Origin: Adenophora triphylla var. japonica
Taxonomy: Eukaryota > Streptophyta > Magnoliopsida > Asterales > Campanulaceae
Direction: 5' to 3'
Length of the DNA: 64,000 nucleotides
Assembly (NCBI GenBank): GCA_022495995.1
Contig: JAFEMH010001306.1
Span: forward strand, 365,001-429,000
Part shown: positions 33,632 to 44,586 of the stretch, piece by piece
How the letters are laid out: the number at the start of each line of letters is the position of its first letter
How positions within the stretch are numbered: the first letter of the stretch is position 1
Translations under genes and position numbers: made by a program
The notes under the pieces: model-generated
Told to the model about the DNA's origin: nothing
Seen by the model: only the letters and a program-made list of their open reading frames with translations
Database searches by the model: none

Positions 33632-33703
33632 CATTTATGTCCTTCCCAAAGCAAGGTTGGTCCGTACGGACCTCTTTGCATGCTAAGTATGTCCGTACGG
33701 ACC
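33632..33703 (-). promoter_or_regulatory. Palindromes and TATA-like box upstream of antisense ORF 2 of E
   Basis: GGTCCGTACGGACC at 33659-33672 and a 13-of-14 copy at 33690-33703 match the two middle U3 palindromes of the LTR, including the spacer CTCTTTGCATGC. On the minus strand CATAAATG (33639-33632) follows the first palindrome after 19 bases, close to the 21 bases between palindrome and TATA in the LTR. The antisense ATG is about 90 bp further on. Confidence 0.6.
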
Positions 33704-34058
33704 TCCTTGCAAACGTAACTCCATTTCCCCAAAGAAACAAGCATAAAAGCCACCGTCCTCAAGAAACCTTGCTCCAAATCGCCCAAACATCGGCCAAAGC
33801 CATTCCCGCAAACATACACTACCCACAAACACACTCTCACCACGTGGCATGCACAAAATAAAAAATAATAATAGCAACAATTTCTAGGACAATTCCCGGA
33901 ATCACAAAATTGACATTACATCTTAAAATAAAATGTCCGTTTGCCATGCAAATACATGTGTTTTATTACAGTACCCATAAATGTCTGTTGCTAAACAAAA
34001 AAAAAAAAACAAGGAGGGATATGAAAAGAGGGAAAGCAAATGAATACTAATCGACTCC

Positions 34059-35953
34059 TCAAGCATCATCATCCTCGCCGAGGTCCTCCAAAGAGAAGTC
34101 GGGCATCCCAAATAACTCGCCCGTCACATCCTCGTCGTCCGAATACCGAGCACCCGCCGAGGCTCCCACGAAAAGTACTCGAAGGATCAAATCCGGCGAA
34201 AGGATCAAAGAAAGAAGGCTCGAGGAACCCTCACCCCGTGCGCCATGCGGAGGCATGAACCGATAAAAGGGCCGCTCCTCGAAGGCCCCGCAGCCTCCCG
34301 AAGACGTCCCGCATCCATGCTATGCCGCCCTCAAAGGTCCCTCCCGCTGCGGCTCCGCTCGGCTCTAGGCGGAGGAACGTCTACGTACGTGCCTCGAAGG
34401 CATAGGCTCGTACGCCGTGCACGCGACGCGAAGACCGGCAAGATATCTTCGACGCCATCTTCTTCGCAAACGACCTCATCGCCACGTAACGGCGAGTCAA
34501 GATATCATAGGCTCTCCCCGGACTCCGCACCAACAAGCAAACCCAAGGAAACGCTCAAAGAATACAGCTTATACTCAACAACAAAAAGAGAAAAATACGT
34601 AAAAGATGCCAAGATGGAAAAGAGTCAAGCACACTCACCGATCTATCTGGTCCACTCGTATGCAAGCAGAGCTCAAGCTCCGAATCGGCATGCATACCCT
34701 CCTCTCGATCCGTCCCCGCGGACGTACGTGGAAATCCGGTCCCGCATCGGAACCTCTCGGGAGCTCGCGGGCCAGCCTCTCTCTCCCGCGCCAGACTGCG
34801 GCGTCCTCGCCTTCCTCCTCACGAAGGCCCCGTACTCCTCTCCATACAAATGAACTCCTGCGCCGACACCGCCAAGGTACCTCTCGAAATCGAGCACGTC
34901 CATGTCCCGGAATCAAGCATCCCAAAGGGAGGGTCCCTGAGCCACGGGAAGCACACCGGGGCCATGCCGCGTAAGACCCGCTCTCCCGCATACATGACAT
35001 CACAAGTCAAGCCCCGCAAAGATCTTCCGCCGCGCCGTCACCTCTGAGCCCTCAAACTCATCCCCTCATACCGAGCCCACGGAACAAGACGAACCCTCCG
35101 GCTACCCTCTCCGTACGCTCCCGCACATCCCCGTAGGCGATGGTGAGCTTCCCCCGCCGGTCCTCCTCTTTCCTCGCCAGACGAGCCCAAATTTCCTCAA
35201 AGATAGCAGGTACGCAAAGAATGCCCTGTGATCTCTATCCCACGGGAAGCACCGGAAAACCTCATAAAACCACACCCGTGACAAAAACAGAGAAGGCTCA
35301 AGCAAAAGACAATGGAGAAAAGACAAGTTGCTAAATCAAAAACAAAGAATAAACTCATACCTCCAGAGCAAAGTCAAAACAAAGCAACGAATCAAGCCAC
35401 ACCCCGGCTAAACCGGTCCAAGGAGAAGTAGAGCTCGCCCAAGCCTCGCTCGCCCCAAGCAATGTCACAGACCCTATCCAGTCAATCAAGCTCTCCAACA
35501 GAGCAAAGGGAGCCGCGGTCGCGTGGTTCGAGAACAAAGTCTCTGACAAAGTGCATACCACAAAGGAGCGCGCCAATCGCCCGCCGTCACCTCGGCCGGT
35601 ACCCGATGTAGGCCCCAATACCGGCCGTAATCTTCGCCTCCACGTCACTATACAAAGATGCCTGTGCCCCCTGCGAGGACGAGGCTCAAAGCCCAAGCAG
35701 ATTCGGCCAACACCACATCGGAGATCATATCCCTCCACCGTACCGGCCCTCCTTTCAAGGAAAGCCCGTGATCGCAAAGAAAGTCGGTAGGCGTCACCGT
35801 CACCTCTCCCCACTCGGATGGAAGGTGTGGGTGGTATCCCACCGCACTCGTAAAGGCCAAGGAAGACGCTCTTGTTCTTCCTCGTGTCGAAAACCCCACC
35901 TGTGTTCTCAACAAACACACCTGGGCCAGTCGCATAAGACCGGTCCTCGCCAC
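34059..35953 (-). pseudogene. Antisense ORF 1 of element E, plant mobile domain-like, degenerate
   Basis: In successive minus-strand frames: EWGEVTVTPTDF, then GLSLKGGPVRWRDMI and ARSFVVCTLSETLFSNHA followed by SLIDWIGSVTLLGASEAWA, matching the order of the plant mobile domain (PF10536). An acidic tail SLEDLGEDDDA ends near 34060. No clear start ATG: the frame opens without one near 35950, beside a minisatellite. PMD proteins occur both in transposons and in host silencing factors of the MAIN/MAIL type. Confidence 0.55.
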
Positions 35954-36400
35954 TTCAACGGCAATTCAACCACCGGCCGTCGGCGTAAGACCGGTCTCGC
36001 CACTTCAACGGCAATTCAATCCCCGCCGGCCAACGTAAGACCGGTCTCGCCCACTTCAACGGCAATTCAATCGGCCGCCAACGTAAGACCGGTCCTCGCC
36101 ACTTAACGGCAATTCAACCACGGCCGCCAACGTAAGACCGGTCTCGCCACTTCAACGGCAATTCAACCATCGGCCATCAAACGTAAGACCGATCTCGCCC
36201 ACTTCAACGGCAATTCAACCACGGCCGTCGCCAGTAAGACCGGTCCTCGCCACTTCAACGGCATTTCAACCACCGGCCATCAACGTAAGACCGGTCCTCG
36301 CCACTTCAACGGCAATTCAACCACCGCCATCAACGTAAGACCGGTCTCGCCCACTCCAACGGCAATTCAACCACCGCCCGCTCAACGGCAATGCAAGAAG
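35930..36400. repeat. About 52-bp minisatellite, nine copies
   Basis: The unit contains GTAAGACCGGTCTCGCC and ACTTCAACGGCAATTCAACC. Unit length varies from 47 to 53 bp. More divergent copies (GTAAGCCCGA...) continue to about 36640 and sparse ones to 36850. Confidence 0.85.
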
Positions 36401-36939
36401 GAGCCAACACTCTCCCAAAGACGAATATCAAGGCACAAGACGCCTCCAAACGCTCAACGACAACTCAACCACCGCTGGCCTCAAAAGAGGTCCGAAGTCA
36501 TCTTCCCAAATGTAAAAGTGGCCCCTACAAGGTCACGCATCCTCAAAGCAATTCAAGCACCTGCGCCGATGTAAGCCCGAACTCGCCCACTTCAACGGCA
36601 AGCAAGCACCGGCCATCAAAGTAAGCCCGAGCTCCTCCCCAACAAGTCGAAAGGGAAGTCATACAAGACCGCGTATCCTCCAAGACCGGCCATCATCCTT
36701 GCCCACTCAACGGCAAAACAAGCACAAGAAGGAGCCAACACCTCCGAGTACAAGTCCCAAGGCACGAAGCGCCTCCAAAATGCCAAATGGGGAAGCTATC
36801 ACCGGCGTCATCCTCGCCCACTTCAACGGCAACGCAAGCACCTACAATATCGTAAGTCCAACCTTCTACTCAACATGCAAAAACACAAAGGCATCTACGC
36901 CTCTCGAAGCACAAGGCAGCCACGCTCCACAATCCCGCG

Positions 36940-37345
36940 GCTAGAAGACGATTCAAAGTCTCGCGCATTACATCAAACCGCGGCTAGAAGACGATTCAAA
37001 GTCTCGCGCATTACATCAAACTGCGGCTAGAAGACGATTCAAAGTCCTCGCATTACATCAAATGGCTAGAAGACGATCCAAAGTCCTCGCGCATTACACT
37101 AACCGCCGCCAAGACGATTCAAAGTCCTCCGCGTGGCACCAACCGCCGCCAAGACGATTCAAAGTCCTCCGGCGTGGCACCAACCGCCGCTGTAAGACGA
37201 TTCAAAGTCCTCTGGCCAGTGGCATCAACCGCCGCGAAGACGATTCAAAGTCCTCCACGTGGCACCAACCGCCGCCGAAGACGATTCAAAGTCCTCCAAC
37301 GCGTGGCACCAACCGCAACCGAAGACGATTCAAGTCCTCACTCTA
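36940..37345. repeat. About 41-bp minisatellite, ten copies
   Basis: The shared core is AGACGATTCAAAGTCCTCGC. Copies drift from GCGGCTAGAAGACG on the left to CAACCGCCGCCAAGACG on the right. It is unrelated to the preceding minisatellite. Confidence 0.85.
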
Positions 37346-37399
37346 TCTCCCGCCGGAAGGCCTTAAACCACCCGATTCGAAAATCGTAAAATTTCCATC

Positions 37400-37880
37400 C
37401 CAGACACCACCACGTCCTCACAATTGACCTCGGCGGTCACCCAGACACCACCACGTCCTCACCACCGACCTCGGCGGTCACACAACACTTCAGTGGCACC
37501 ACCACGCCCACATGCACTCACAAATTCACGACCTCCGAACTACGACTGTGCTTGATTCCCGCTAGGGATACGTAGGAATCCTATTACAGGTCCCGGCCAT
37601 CGACCTATACGGCCACCTAGACACCACCACGTCCTTCCCATCGACCTATACGGTCACCCAGGACACCACCACGTCCTCACCACTGACCTATGCGGTCACA
37701 CAACACTCCAGGGCACCACCACGCCCACATTCACAAAACACTCACCCCACACCCGAACTACGACCAGGCTTGATTCCCGCCAGGGATACGTAGGAATCCT
37801 ATCACAGTGGTCCAACTATTGACCTAAACTGGTCACACAAAAGGACACCACCACGTCCTCACATTGACCCTCACGGTCAC
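37400..37880. repeat. Composite repeat with CACCACCACGTCCTCAC units
   Basis: Short units (GACACCACCACGTCC, GACCT..CGGTCAC) recur about six times. A longer unit including TTGATTCCCGC, then AGGGATACGTAGGAATCCTA, occurs twice (about 37552 and 37771). Confidence 0.75.
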
Positions 37881-37968
37881 TTCCTCTCCCAAAGACGCGA
37901 TCCGTAGTTAGGACCCTTATCTTATCTGCGACCCCACTTCTTTCATAAGTGACGTCGTCGAGGGGCTT

Positions 37969-39372
37969 CGTAAGTACCCCAACTGATCACCCCCTTTCAA
38001 ACACACGGAAACACCGCAGACTCATCAACGCAGCCTCCTGAGACCTCCGACACTCAAAACCCTCTCAAAACCCTCTCAAACCCCCAACCAAACCAAGGGA
38101 GGAGCCTTCCTGGGATAAAAAGGGACAAAAGGACCTTTTGGGAATTTTCAGGAAATCAGAAAAGCAATTAAGGTCCGTACGGACCTCTTTGTTTCAATGA
38201 TTACTAAATTCCCTTAAAGTCCACAATATTCCCTCAAATCCCGGAAGAAATGATTACCCAAATGCATGGTTGGTCCGTACGGACCTCTTTGCATGCCGTT
38301 GGTCCGTACGGACCTTCTTGCTCGGGGACATCATCATTCCGTAATATTCTCCATCATTGCGCATTCCTCAAATCGAGGAAATCCAAAATTCGGATAACCA
38401 AGGAGGTCCGTACGGACCTCTTTGCTCCGAAATTTTTACTATAAATAGAGGGCTCCCCTCCTCATTTTCACACACCTCCCTCTTCTCTCTTCCTCCCTTA
38501 GCCTTCCGGCTTCCCCTCTAAGTCCTCTCGAGGCACTCCCGCCCTTTCTGATCCTTCCGAGGCCTTCCGAGCTCCCTCGCGGTGCTCCGAAGCCTCCCCG
38601 AGCGCTCCCGAGACGCTCCCGCGCCGCCCCGAGGCACTCTCGAGGTACTCGAGGCCCCTCGTGGTACTCCGAGGCCTCGTCGGTCTTTCCACCTGTCCCG
38701 CTCTTTCCGAGTCAAACCGACGATCCCAAACCACGCCGAAACTCGCCCGAGTAACTCCCGCCACCACAACGCACGCCGAACCTCTCGCCCGAGTGATCCC
38801 GACGATCCCCACGCACGCCGAACCTCGCCCGAACGCAGCCTCGCAACCTCAACTCACGCCGAAACTCTGTCCGCGGACAACCGGCATCTCCCGAAGCAAT
38901 CCCGATCCGTACCGGAACGCTACTCCGACCTCAAACACCATTCCCCAGCGGAAGACAGACGCGAACCAACATTGGTAAGGCTTCCTTCCATTACTATTTC
39001 AATACATTTTCATACATAGCATACAATGTAGACATCCGATACAGCATGCATTTTTAAAAGCACACACACACACACACAACATTTAAAGGACATTAGGGGT
39101 ATCCGAAAGACTCGTTTTACGAGGCTACTCGGGTGAGCTCTAATATTCTAATATTCTCTTCCCGGGGAGTCATCTGACCTCCGAACTCAAAATCTCATCA
39201 CACAAAAACAGTTTAAAATTATCCTTAAACTGATGCCCTTTTTCAATGTTTTGGGCTTAATAAAAACGGCGTGGCGACTCTACAAAACAAAAAACGGCGA
39301 GACACGTCGCTCCAACGCGAAAGATGCCAGATGCCGGGGCTGCGAAGCCTTTCTCGGATCCGGGTAATTTCA
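37969..39372 (+). repeat. 3' LTR of element E (1404 bp)
   Basis: Starts CGTAAGTACCCC (TG mutated to CG) after the purine-rich CGAGGGGCTT, and ends TAATTTCA. It has the four palindromes, TATAAATA at 38440-38447, about 3.5 units of the 41-bp repeat and a (CA)n run at 39060-39078. Confidence 0.85.
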
Positions 39373-39602
39373 ACTGGCACTCAAAAACGCATACACTGGC
39401 ACCCAAAAACATTGGTAATCATTTTTACTGGCTCTCAAAAACACAAGCACTGGCACTCCAAAATACATGAACTGGCACTCAAAAAAACAAACACTGGCAT
39501 TAGTTTACACTAGAACTGGCACTCAAAAACATACACTGGCATTTTTTTTGACATATACTGGCACTCTTTTTTGACACATACTGGCACTTTTTAACAAAAA
39601 AG
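39373..39602. repeat. About 22-bp minisatellite ACTGGCACTCAAAAACACATAC
   Basis: About ten degenerate units, each beginning ACTGGCA, directly abutting the 3' LTR of E. The later units turn T-rich. The first unit overlaps the LTR edge by one or two bases. Confidence 0.8.
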
Positions 39603-40582
39603 ATAGCTCAATCATGTTCTTCAATCACTTGGGTGCCTAGTCCCTTCAATCCTTCAGGGCGCCTACAACAATTGGTACCAAAGCTCGTACACAGACTGCC
39701 GGAACAACAAAAATGGGACCTGCAGAGGAAGGTGGCCCCAAGCGTTTCCGTCAGCTCTATTTCGTCGGCGCCGAATGTAATCCATTCACATTTACATTCA
39801 ATTTTATAATTTTTCTTTGTACATTCATTTGATTTTGATAATTTGGGGATAGTAAGATATTGATTTTGGGTTCGGATTTCAGTTTTGTGCACTGCAGCAA
39901 TCAACAATTGGAGGGATCTAAAACGGAAGTCAGCTTGAGCAACTCGTTGAATGAATGGCCGGAGAAGACGATCGGAGCTTGCGACGGGTGAAAAACACGT
40001 TTTTTGTTAAGCTTAAAAAAACGCGTTTTTTACAAGTTTTTGGCTAAAAAATATATCAAAATTCATAAATTTTTTTATAATTGTATGGGTAATTATTTTT
40101 AATAATTGTACGGGTAATTTTAGAAATATTATTACTAATACATTATTTAAAAAAATAAAATGATAAATATTTTAGGTAAGTTGAAGTAAAGAAAAATAAA
40201 CATTTTATTAAAATGTTGTGTTGAATTGGGTCACTGATGGAAGTATAAATTATATAAGGTTGAAAGTGGTGTATATGAAAGTGATAAAAATTAATATTTT
40301 ATTTGAGGTTGAGTAAGGATCATTGACGATAATAATTTAGTCTCTATCTACAACTCTACGCATCCAATTCTAAAATTCTAAAAAAAAAAAAAAAAAAACT
40401 AAATAAAACAAAATCTAAAATTTTAATTCTAAGACACATTTCATAGTGTAGGAGAAAATTTACATGTGTGTGGATAGCAACTCTCAGATTTAATCCATTA
40501 CCAACACCTACTCTGCCGTCATCAGTTTGTGATTTAAATGCTTGGGGGGTCGATCTTCATCTCCCGATTATGACTCAATTAA
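39603..40582. other. Upstream flank of the thioesterase gene
   Basis: No gene. A TTGGTACCAAAGCTC word near 39672 looks faintly like a copia PBS, but no LTR surrounds it. There is a poly(A) run at 40380-40398. The 150 bp before the ATG form the likely 5' UTR and promoter; no clear TATA box could be fixed. Confidence 0.4.
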
Positions 40583-40777
40583 ATGGAGAAGAAGGTGAAA
40601 CAGTTTCTACAACTCACCCACGTTGACTCCGACCGAGTCTCCCGACTCACCGTTCCACCTCCCCGAGTTGATGCCCAACACAGCTTCTACGAAGACTTCG
40701 TCCTCAGCGGCATCCGAGTCAACCGAGTCGATCCCGGTTCCTTATCTTGTTCCTTCAAAGTCCCCCCTCGCCTCACT
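40583..40777 (+). CDS. Hotdog-fold thioesterase gene, exon 1
   Basis: Exon of 65 codons from the ATG at 40583, ending at a GTAAAC donor in phase 0. The residues MEKKVKQFLQL ... FYEDFVLSGIRVNRVDPGSLSC ... PPRLT are the N-terminal half of the acyl-CoA thioesterase 13-like family of plants. Exons 2 (40886-41026) and 3 (50047-50190) complete a 159-residue protein, the usual length of this family. Enzymes of this fold hydrolyse acyl-CoA-type thioesters; substrate and compartment cannot be told from sequence. All three exons are intact, so the gene appears functional. Confidence 0.85.
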
Positions 40778-40885
40778 GTAAACCCCCATCTCTAAATTTT
40801 ACTCTTTTTTTGCTTCAATTTCTGAAACCTGAATGTTAAATTGGGTCGATTTTGACATTGATTTTGGAATTTTGATGTTTATTAG

Positions 40886-41026
40886 GATAGGAATGGTAAT
40901 TTGGCAGTGGGAGCAATTGCTAAATTGACTGATGAAATTAATGGTGCGGTGGTGTATGTTAAGGATCTTCCGATGAATGTGTCGGTGGATATGTCCATCT
41001 CTTACCTTTCAACTGCCAAGCTCAAT
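40886..41026 (+). CDS. Hotdog-fold thioesterase gene, exon 2
   Basis: Exactly 47 codons between an ATTAG acceptor and a GTAAGC donor, both phase 0. It encodes the central helix and following strand: DRNGNLAVGAIAKLTDE, then PMNVSVDMSISYLSTAKLN. The GAIA..TDE helix corresponds to the active-site helix that carries HGG in many relatives. Intron 1 is 108 bp. Confidence 0.87.
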
Positions 41027-42149
41027 GTAAGCCATTGCTTTTTACAACTTAGCTTTGAATTTACACATTTTTTGAGCCTTTGCACTTATTTTAAAATAAT
41101 AATTTTGAACTAAAATCTTGTTCACAAAATCACAACTTGTACTCCTTCCTTCCCAAATTGAATGACCAATTTTTATTTTTTATTTTTGAATTTGCTCTTG
41201 ATCAATAGCAAATTTGAATTTTTTTGGCCATTCATTTTGGGGCGGAGGTAGTAGTATTTAATTGGATGTTTAGTCTAGGCCCAAACAAAAACATTAAGTA
41301 ATTTTAATACCAATCAATCAATAACAGTCACATGTGATTTTGTTAGCAAGATTGTGACTTTTTGGGCCCTAAGCATATCTCTCAATATTAATCTTGTGCT
41401 TGATTAGGCCGCAAACTTGTTATAACCTTGGTTAGCAAAGAAATTTAATCGTGTAATTGGTTGCTTACACTTTGATTGTTATTAGCTTAAGCTTGTAGTG
41501 AACATTGAGTTGGGTTAATTCGATGAACGAGCCAACTAGCAAGCTACATATTTGTCCACACAGAAGTGCAAGTTTTGTTTTTGACATTGTCCCATAATCT
41601 TGTCAAGCAAGGTGATGTGAAACATATTACTCATCTCGATAGATTTGTAGTGTGTTGATGCTTTGGCTTATGATATCACATGTCTCAATTATGTGTGTCG
41701 AATGTTCTTGTTAACAACTTACCCGTGCTTTGAAGTGTACTCATGTATTGCCTTATAATAACATGTGTCCCAACTATATGATTTGATCATGTTAACAGCA
41801 TACCAGAATGACCCTCTAACGTATTTAGCTTGAAGGCAATACGTATAATTTGGTCATTTAAGAACACTTGTTTTTTTCAAATGTGCTCATTGATGTTTTT
41901 TCTTTTGCAATGTCCTCCAAGTACCATTTTTTACAATGTCCTCACGTCATTAATGGTGCAGTTAAAACTTTAATGAATTCAGGCCACATGATGGCACATG
42001 AGTACCACCCGTTAATATATAATGGATTTGTCAATAGAGTTATCATAAATCTAACGAGCTTCTTTAATTTTAGTTTAGAAAAAACATAATTATTTTCAAT
42101 ACAATTCTGAGAGGGGGGGTGCGTGTGAGTGTGTGTGTGACCCCTGCAC

Positions 42150-42240
42150 TTACCAAAGTAATAGCCATGAGCAGGCATCTCCATAATCTCCATAACCCAC
42201 GACAAAGGATTCCACAAAATTAAGAACTTGAGAAATTTCC
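42150..42240 (-). pseudogene. Fragment resembling a plasma-membrane H+-ATPase exon
   Basis: On the minus strand about 28 codons read KFLKF..LWNPLSWVMEI, then MEMPAHGYYF, followed by GGTAAGT, a splice-donor-like sequence. The WNPLSWVME motif with a preceding KFLKF is characteristic of plant P-type H+-ATPases at the first membrane segments. The rest of the gene is absent. Probably a captured exon piece; the second duplicate has lost half of it. Confidence 0.5.
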
Positions 42241-42502
42241 AACTCCACCACCACTCTGGCTAAAACCCTGAACACTCCCATTAATACAGAATTTCCAACT
42301 TTAAACACCAAAATCAAAGCCGAAACTAGAAATTTTCAATCAAAGCACAGAGCTTCAATGGTGGTCTCTGAACCCTAAGAAAATATCCCAGTTCAAATAC
42401 ATCAAACTTACAAAATTTTCACCGAAAACAATCCTCAATGTGAAATTCCCTTTTCGACTAACTATTGTGAACCAAAAATTGAAAGAAATAACTCCATGTA
42501 AT

Positions 42503-42958
42503 TAGGGATGGCAACGGGTCGGGGTTCGGATCGGACCGGTCTTGATCGGAACCCGACCCGAATCTCAAATTCATTGACTCGAACCCGACCCGACCCGAAA
42601 ACTTAAGAACTCCAAACCGATCCGACCCGAATTATATTTAAAGTCTATTTTTTAAGCCCAAGTTTATTTGATAAAAATTTATTTTTAATCATAATGTTGA
42701 ATATTCTATAGAGAATAGTCCAAAATCATCAAAATCTCACTTACAAACACAAATAAATAAATACAATTTAGGAAAATATTAAATATATTTTATTTATATA
42801 TTAGATTAACCTTTTATTTAGGGTTCGGGTCGGGTTTCGGGCGGGTCGACAACGTGATCCGAACCCGATCGGGTTTTAAAAAATTGCAAACCAAACCCTA
42901 ATTTTTCGAATCGTATCGCATTCGGTTCGGATCGGATTCGATTAAATTGTCATCCCTA
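42503..42958. mobile_element. hAT-type MITE with 8-bp target duplication
   Basis: 456 bp with ends TAGGGATGGCAA and TTGTCATCCCTA, flanked by perfect CATGTAAT copies (42495-42502, 42959-42966). The interior is rich in GGGTCGGG / CCCGACCCGA words. Non-coding. Confidence 0.9.
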
Positions 42959-43081
42959 CATGTAATAGTGTGAGTTGGATGATCTTGTTAACAACTTACC
43001 CATGCTTTGAAATGTACTCATGTTTTAGCTTATAATATCACCTATGTCCCAACTATGCGAGTCGAATGGTCTTGTTAACAT

Positions 43082-43335
43082 TGTAGAACTAATAATTGAG
43101 AGTACAAACTTTGATATGCTGGAAGGATATTTTATTTTGCTAAACTTAATGGCTTTATAGGCCATTTACAACTGAAAGCAATCCCATGATTTGCTATCTG
43201 AATCATGGGCTAACAAAACAAGCTAAAAATCAGGAATACAACTCCACCTACTGTTGACTCCGTTTATTTAGTAGAAAACAAAAACAAACTCCTAACTTAC
43301 TTCAAAAACTCAAAATAATCTAATCTTAACCAACA
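43082..43335 (-). repeat. 3' LTR of element H
   Basis: On the plus strand it runs TGTAGAACTAAT to TTAACCAACA. The only difference seen from the other LTR is GATATGCTGG versus GATACGCTGG. Confidence 0.95.
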
Positions 43336-43359
43336 TATCCTCCCCTAAACTAGTTGCAC

Positions 43360-44565
43360 TCATGCAACTAATTTATTTCTGCTGCAGAACACATACCCAA
43401 TGCACCTCGCAGCTTCTCGAATGCTTCTAACTTCAATGGCTTCGTCAATCATATCGCCTAACCGATCTTCTAAGGTGCAATGATGAACTAATTCCAAGGT
43501 TCCAACAGTTGACAGTTCACGAAGAAAGTGAAATCGAATCTGAATATGTTTGCTTTTCCCATGAAATACTGGATTCTTGGATAACTTAATTGTTGACATA
43601 TTATCACAATACACAACAGTCTTCCCCTCTTGAATATTTCCAAGTTCCTCAAGAATATTTCGTGTCCAGACGACTTGACAGGCACAATAAGCAGCTGCAA
43701 CGTACTTCGCCTCCGTTGTGGACAAAGTAACTATTGGTTGTTTCTTGGAAGCCCATGAAACAACTGCACTTCCCATCATGAAAACATAGCCAGATGTGCT
43801 TCTACTGTCGTCTTGGTCTCCTGCATAATCACTATCAGTAAACACTTCAAGCTGCTTCTTACCATCTCGTCGGTAGAGAATGCCAAAGTCACATGTTCCA
43901 CTCAAATAGCGAAACACCCTTTTCACAAGCTGCATGTGCAATTCAGTAGGACTACTCATAAATCTACTAATTAATCCCAACACAAACATAAGATCATGAC
44001 GAGTTGCAGCTAGATACATCAAACTCCCCACTGCTTGCTTGTACTCTGTGACATTAACTTTCACTCCATTTTCATCTTTCATAAATTTACTCCCTGGTAC
44101 AATAGGATTTTTTGAAGGATTGCACTTCCCCATCCCAAAGCGAACCAACACCTCCCTAGCATATTTCTTTTGACACATATGAATCCCCATATCATTCTGA
44201 ATCACCTCAACTCCAAGAAAATAATGCAACTTCCATAAGTCAGTTATATCAAATTCTCTTTCCATTGATTCTTTAAAAGACTTAAACATATCTTCATTAC
44301 TACCAGTATATATCAAGTCATCCACATAAAGACTCACAATGAGAATATTACCTTCATCACGTTTTATGAATAGGGTGTGCTCGTAGGGACATCTCTTGAA
44401 ACCTTCTTTGATGAAATAGGCCTCAATACGGCTGTACCAAGCTCGCGGCGCTTGCTTTAGTCCGTACAAAGCTTTCTTCAGCTTGAATACCTTAGTTTCA
44501 TCACCGGCTTTAACGTAACCTTGGGGTTGATCAACATAAACTTCTTCTTTCAGCTCACCATGCAA
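43360..44565 (-). pseudogene. RT core and RNase H of element H
   Basis: A 401-codon open frame: KALYGLKQAPRAWYSRI, YVDD box (VSLYVDDLIYTGS), LHYFLGVEVIQ, YLAATRHDL, then RNase H with FTDSDYAGDQDDSRSTSGY, LSTTEAKYVAAAYCACQ and KNPVFHGKSKHIQIRFHFLR. It is in frame with the preceding RT piece apart from a TAG at 44587-44589, where the family has Gln (CAG). Confidence 0.88.
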
Positions 44566-44586
44566 GAAAGCACTTTTAACGTCTAG

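Larger units (their letters stand above)
22271..39372 (+). mobile_element. Large Ty3/gypsy Tat-type retrotransposon 'E' (17.1 kb)
   Basis: Two LTRs (22271-23753 and 37969-39372) enclose gag, protease, RT, RNase H, second RNase H and integrase, then a 6.8 kb region with two antisense ORFs and several minisatellites. This layout fits Ogre/Retand-like Tat elements. Coding frames are interrupted by many small indels. Left flank is gag of element F; right flank is unrelated minisatellite. No target duplication is visible (CAACC versus ACTGG), so at least one junction was rearranged. Confidence 0.88.

Noticed and set aside
35930..37345. CRISPR-like regular repeats
   Set aside because: Units are head-to-tail minisatellites with drifting sequence and no unique spacers, inside a plant retrotransposon.
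39608..39907. Minus-strand 99-residue frame and a PBS-like TTGGTACCAAAGCTC
   Set aside because: No LTR, no domain and no splice context; the PBS match is weak.
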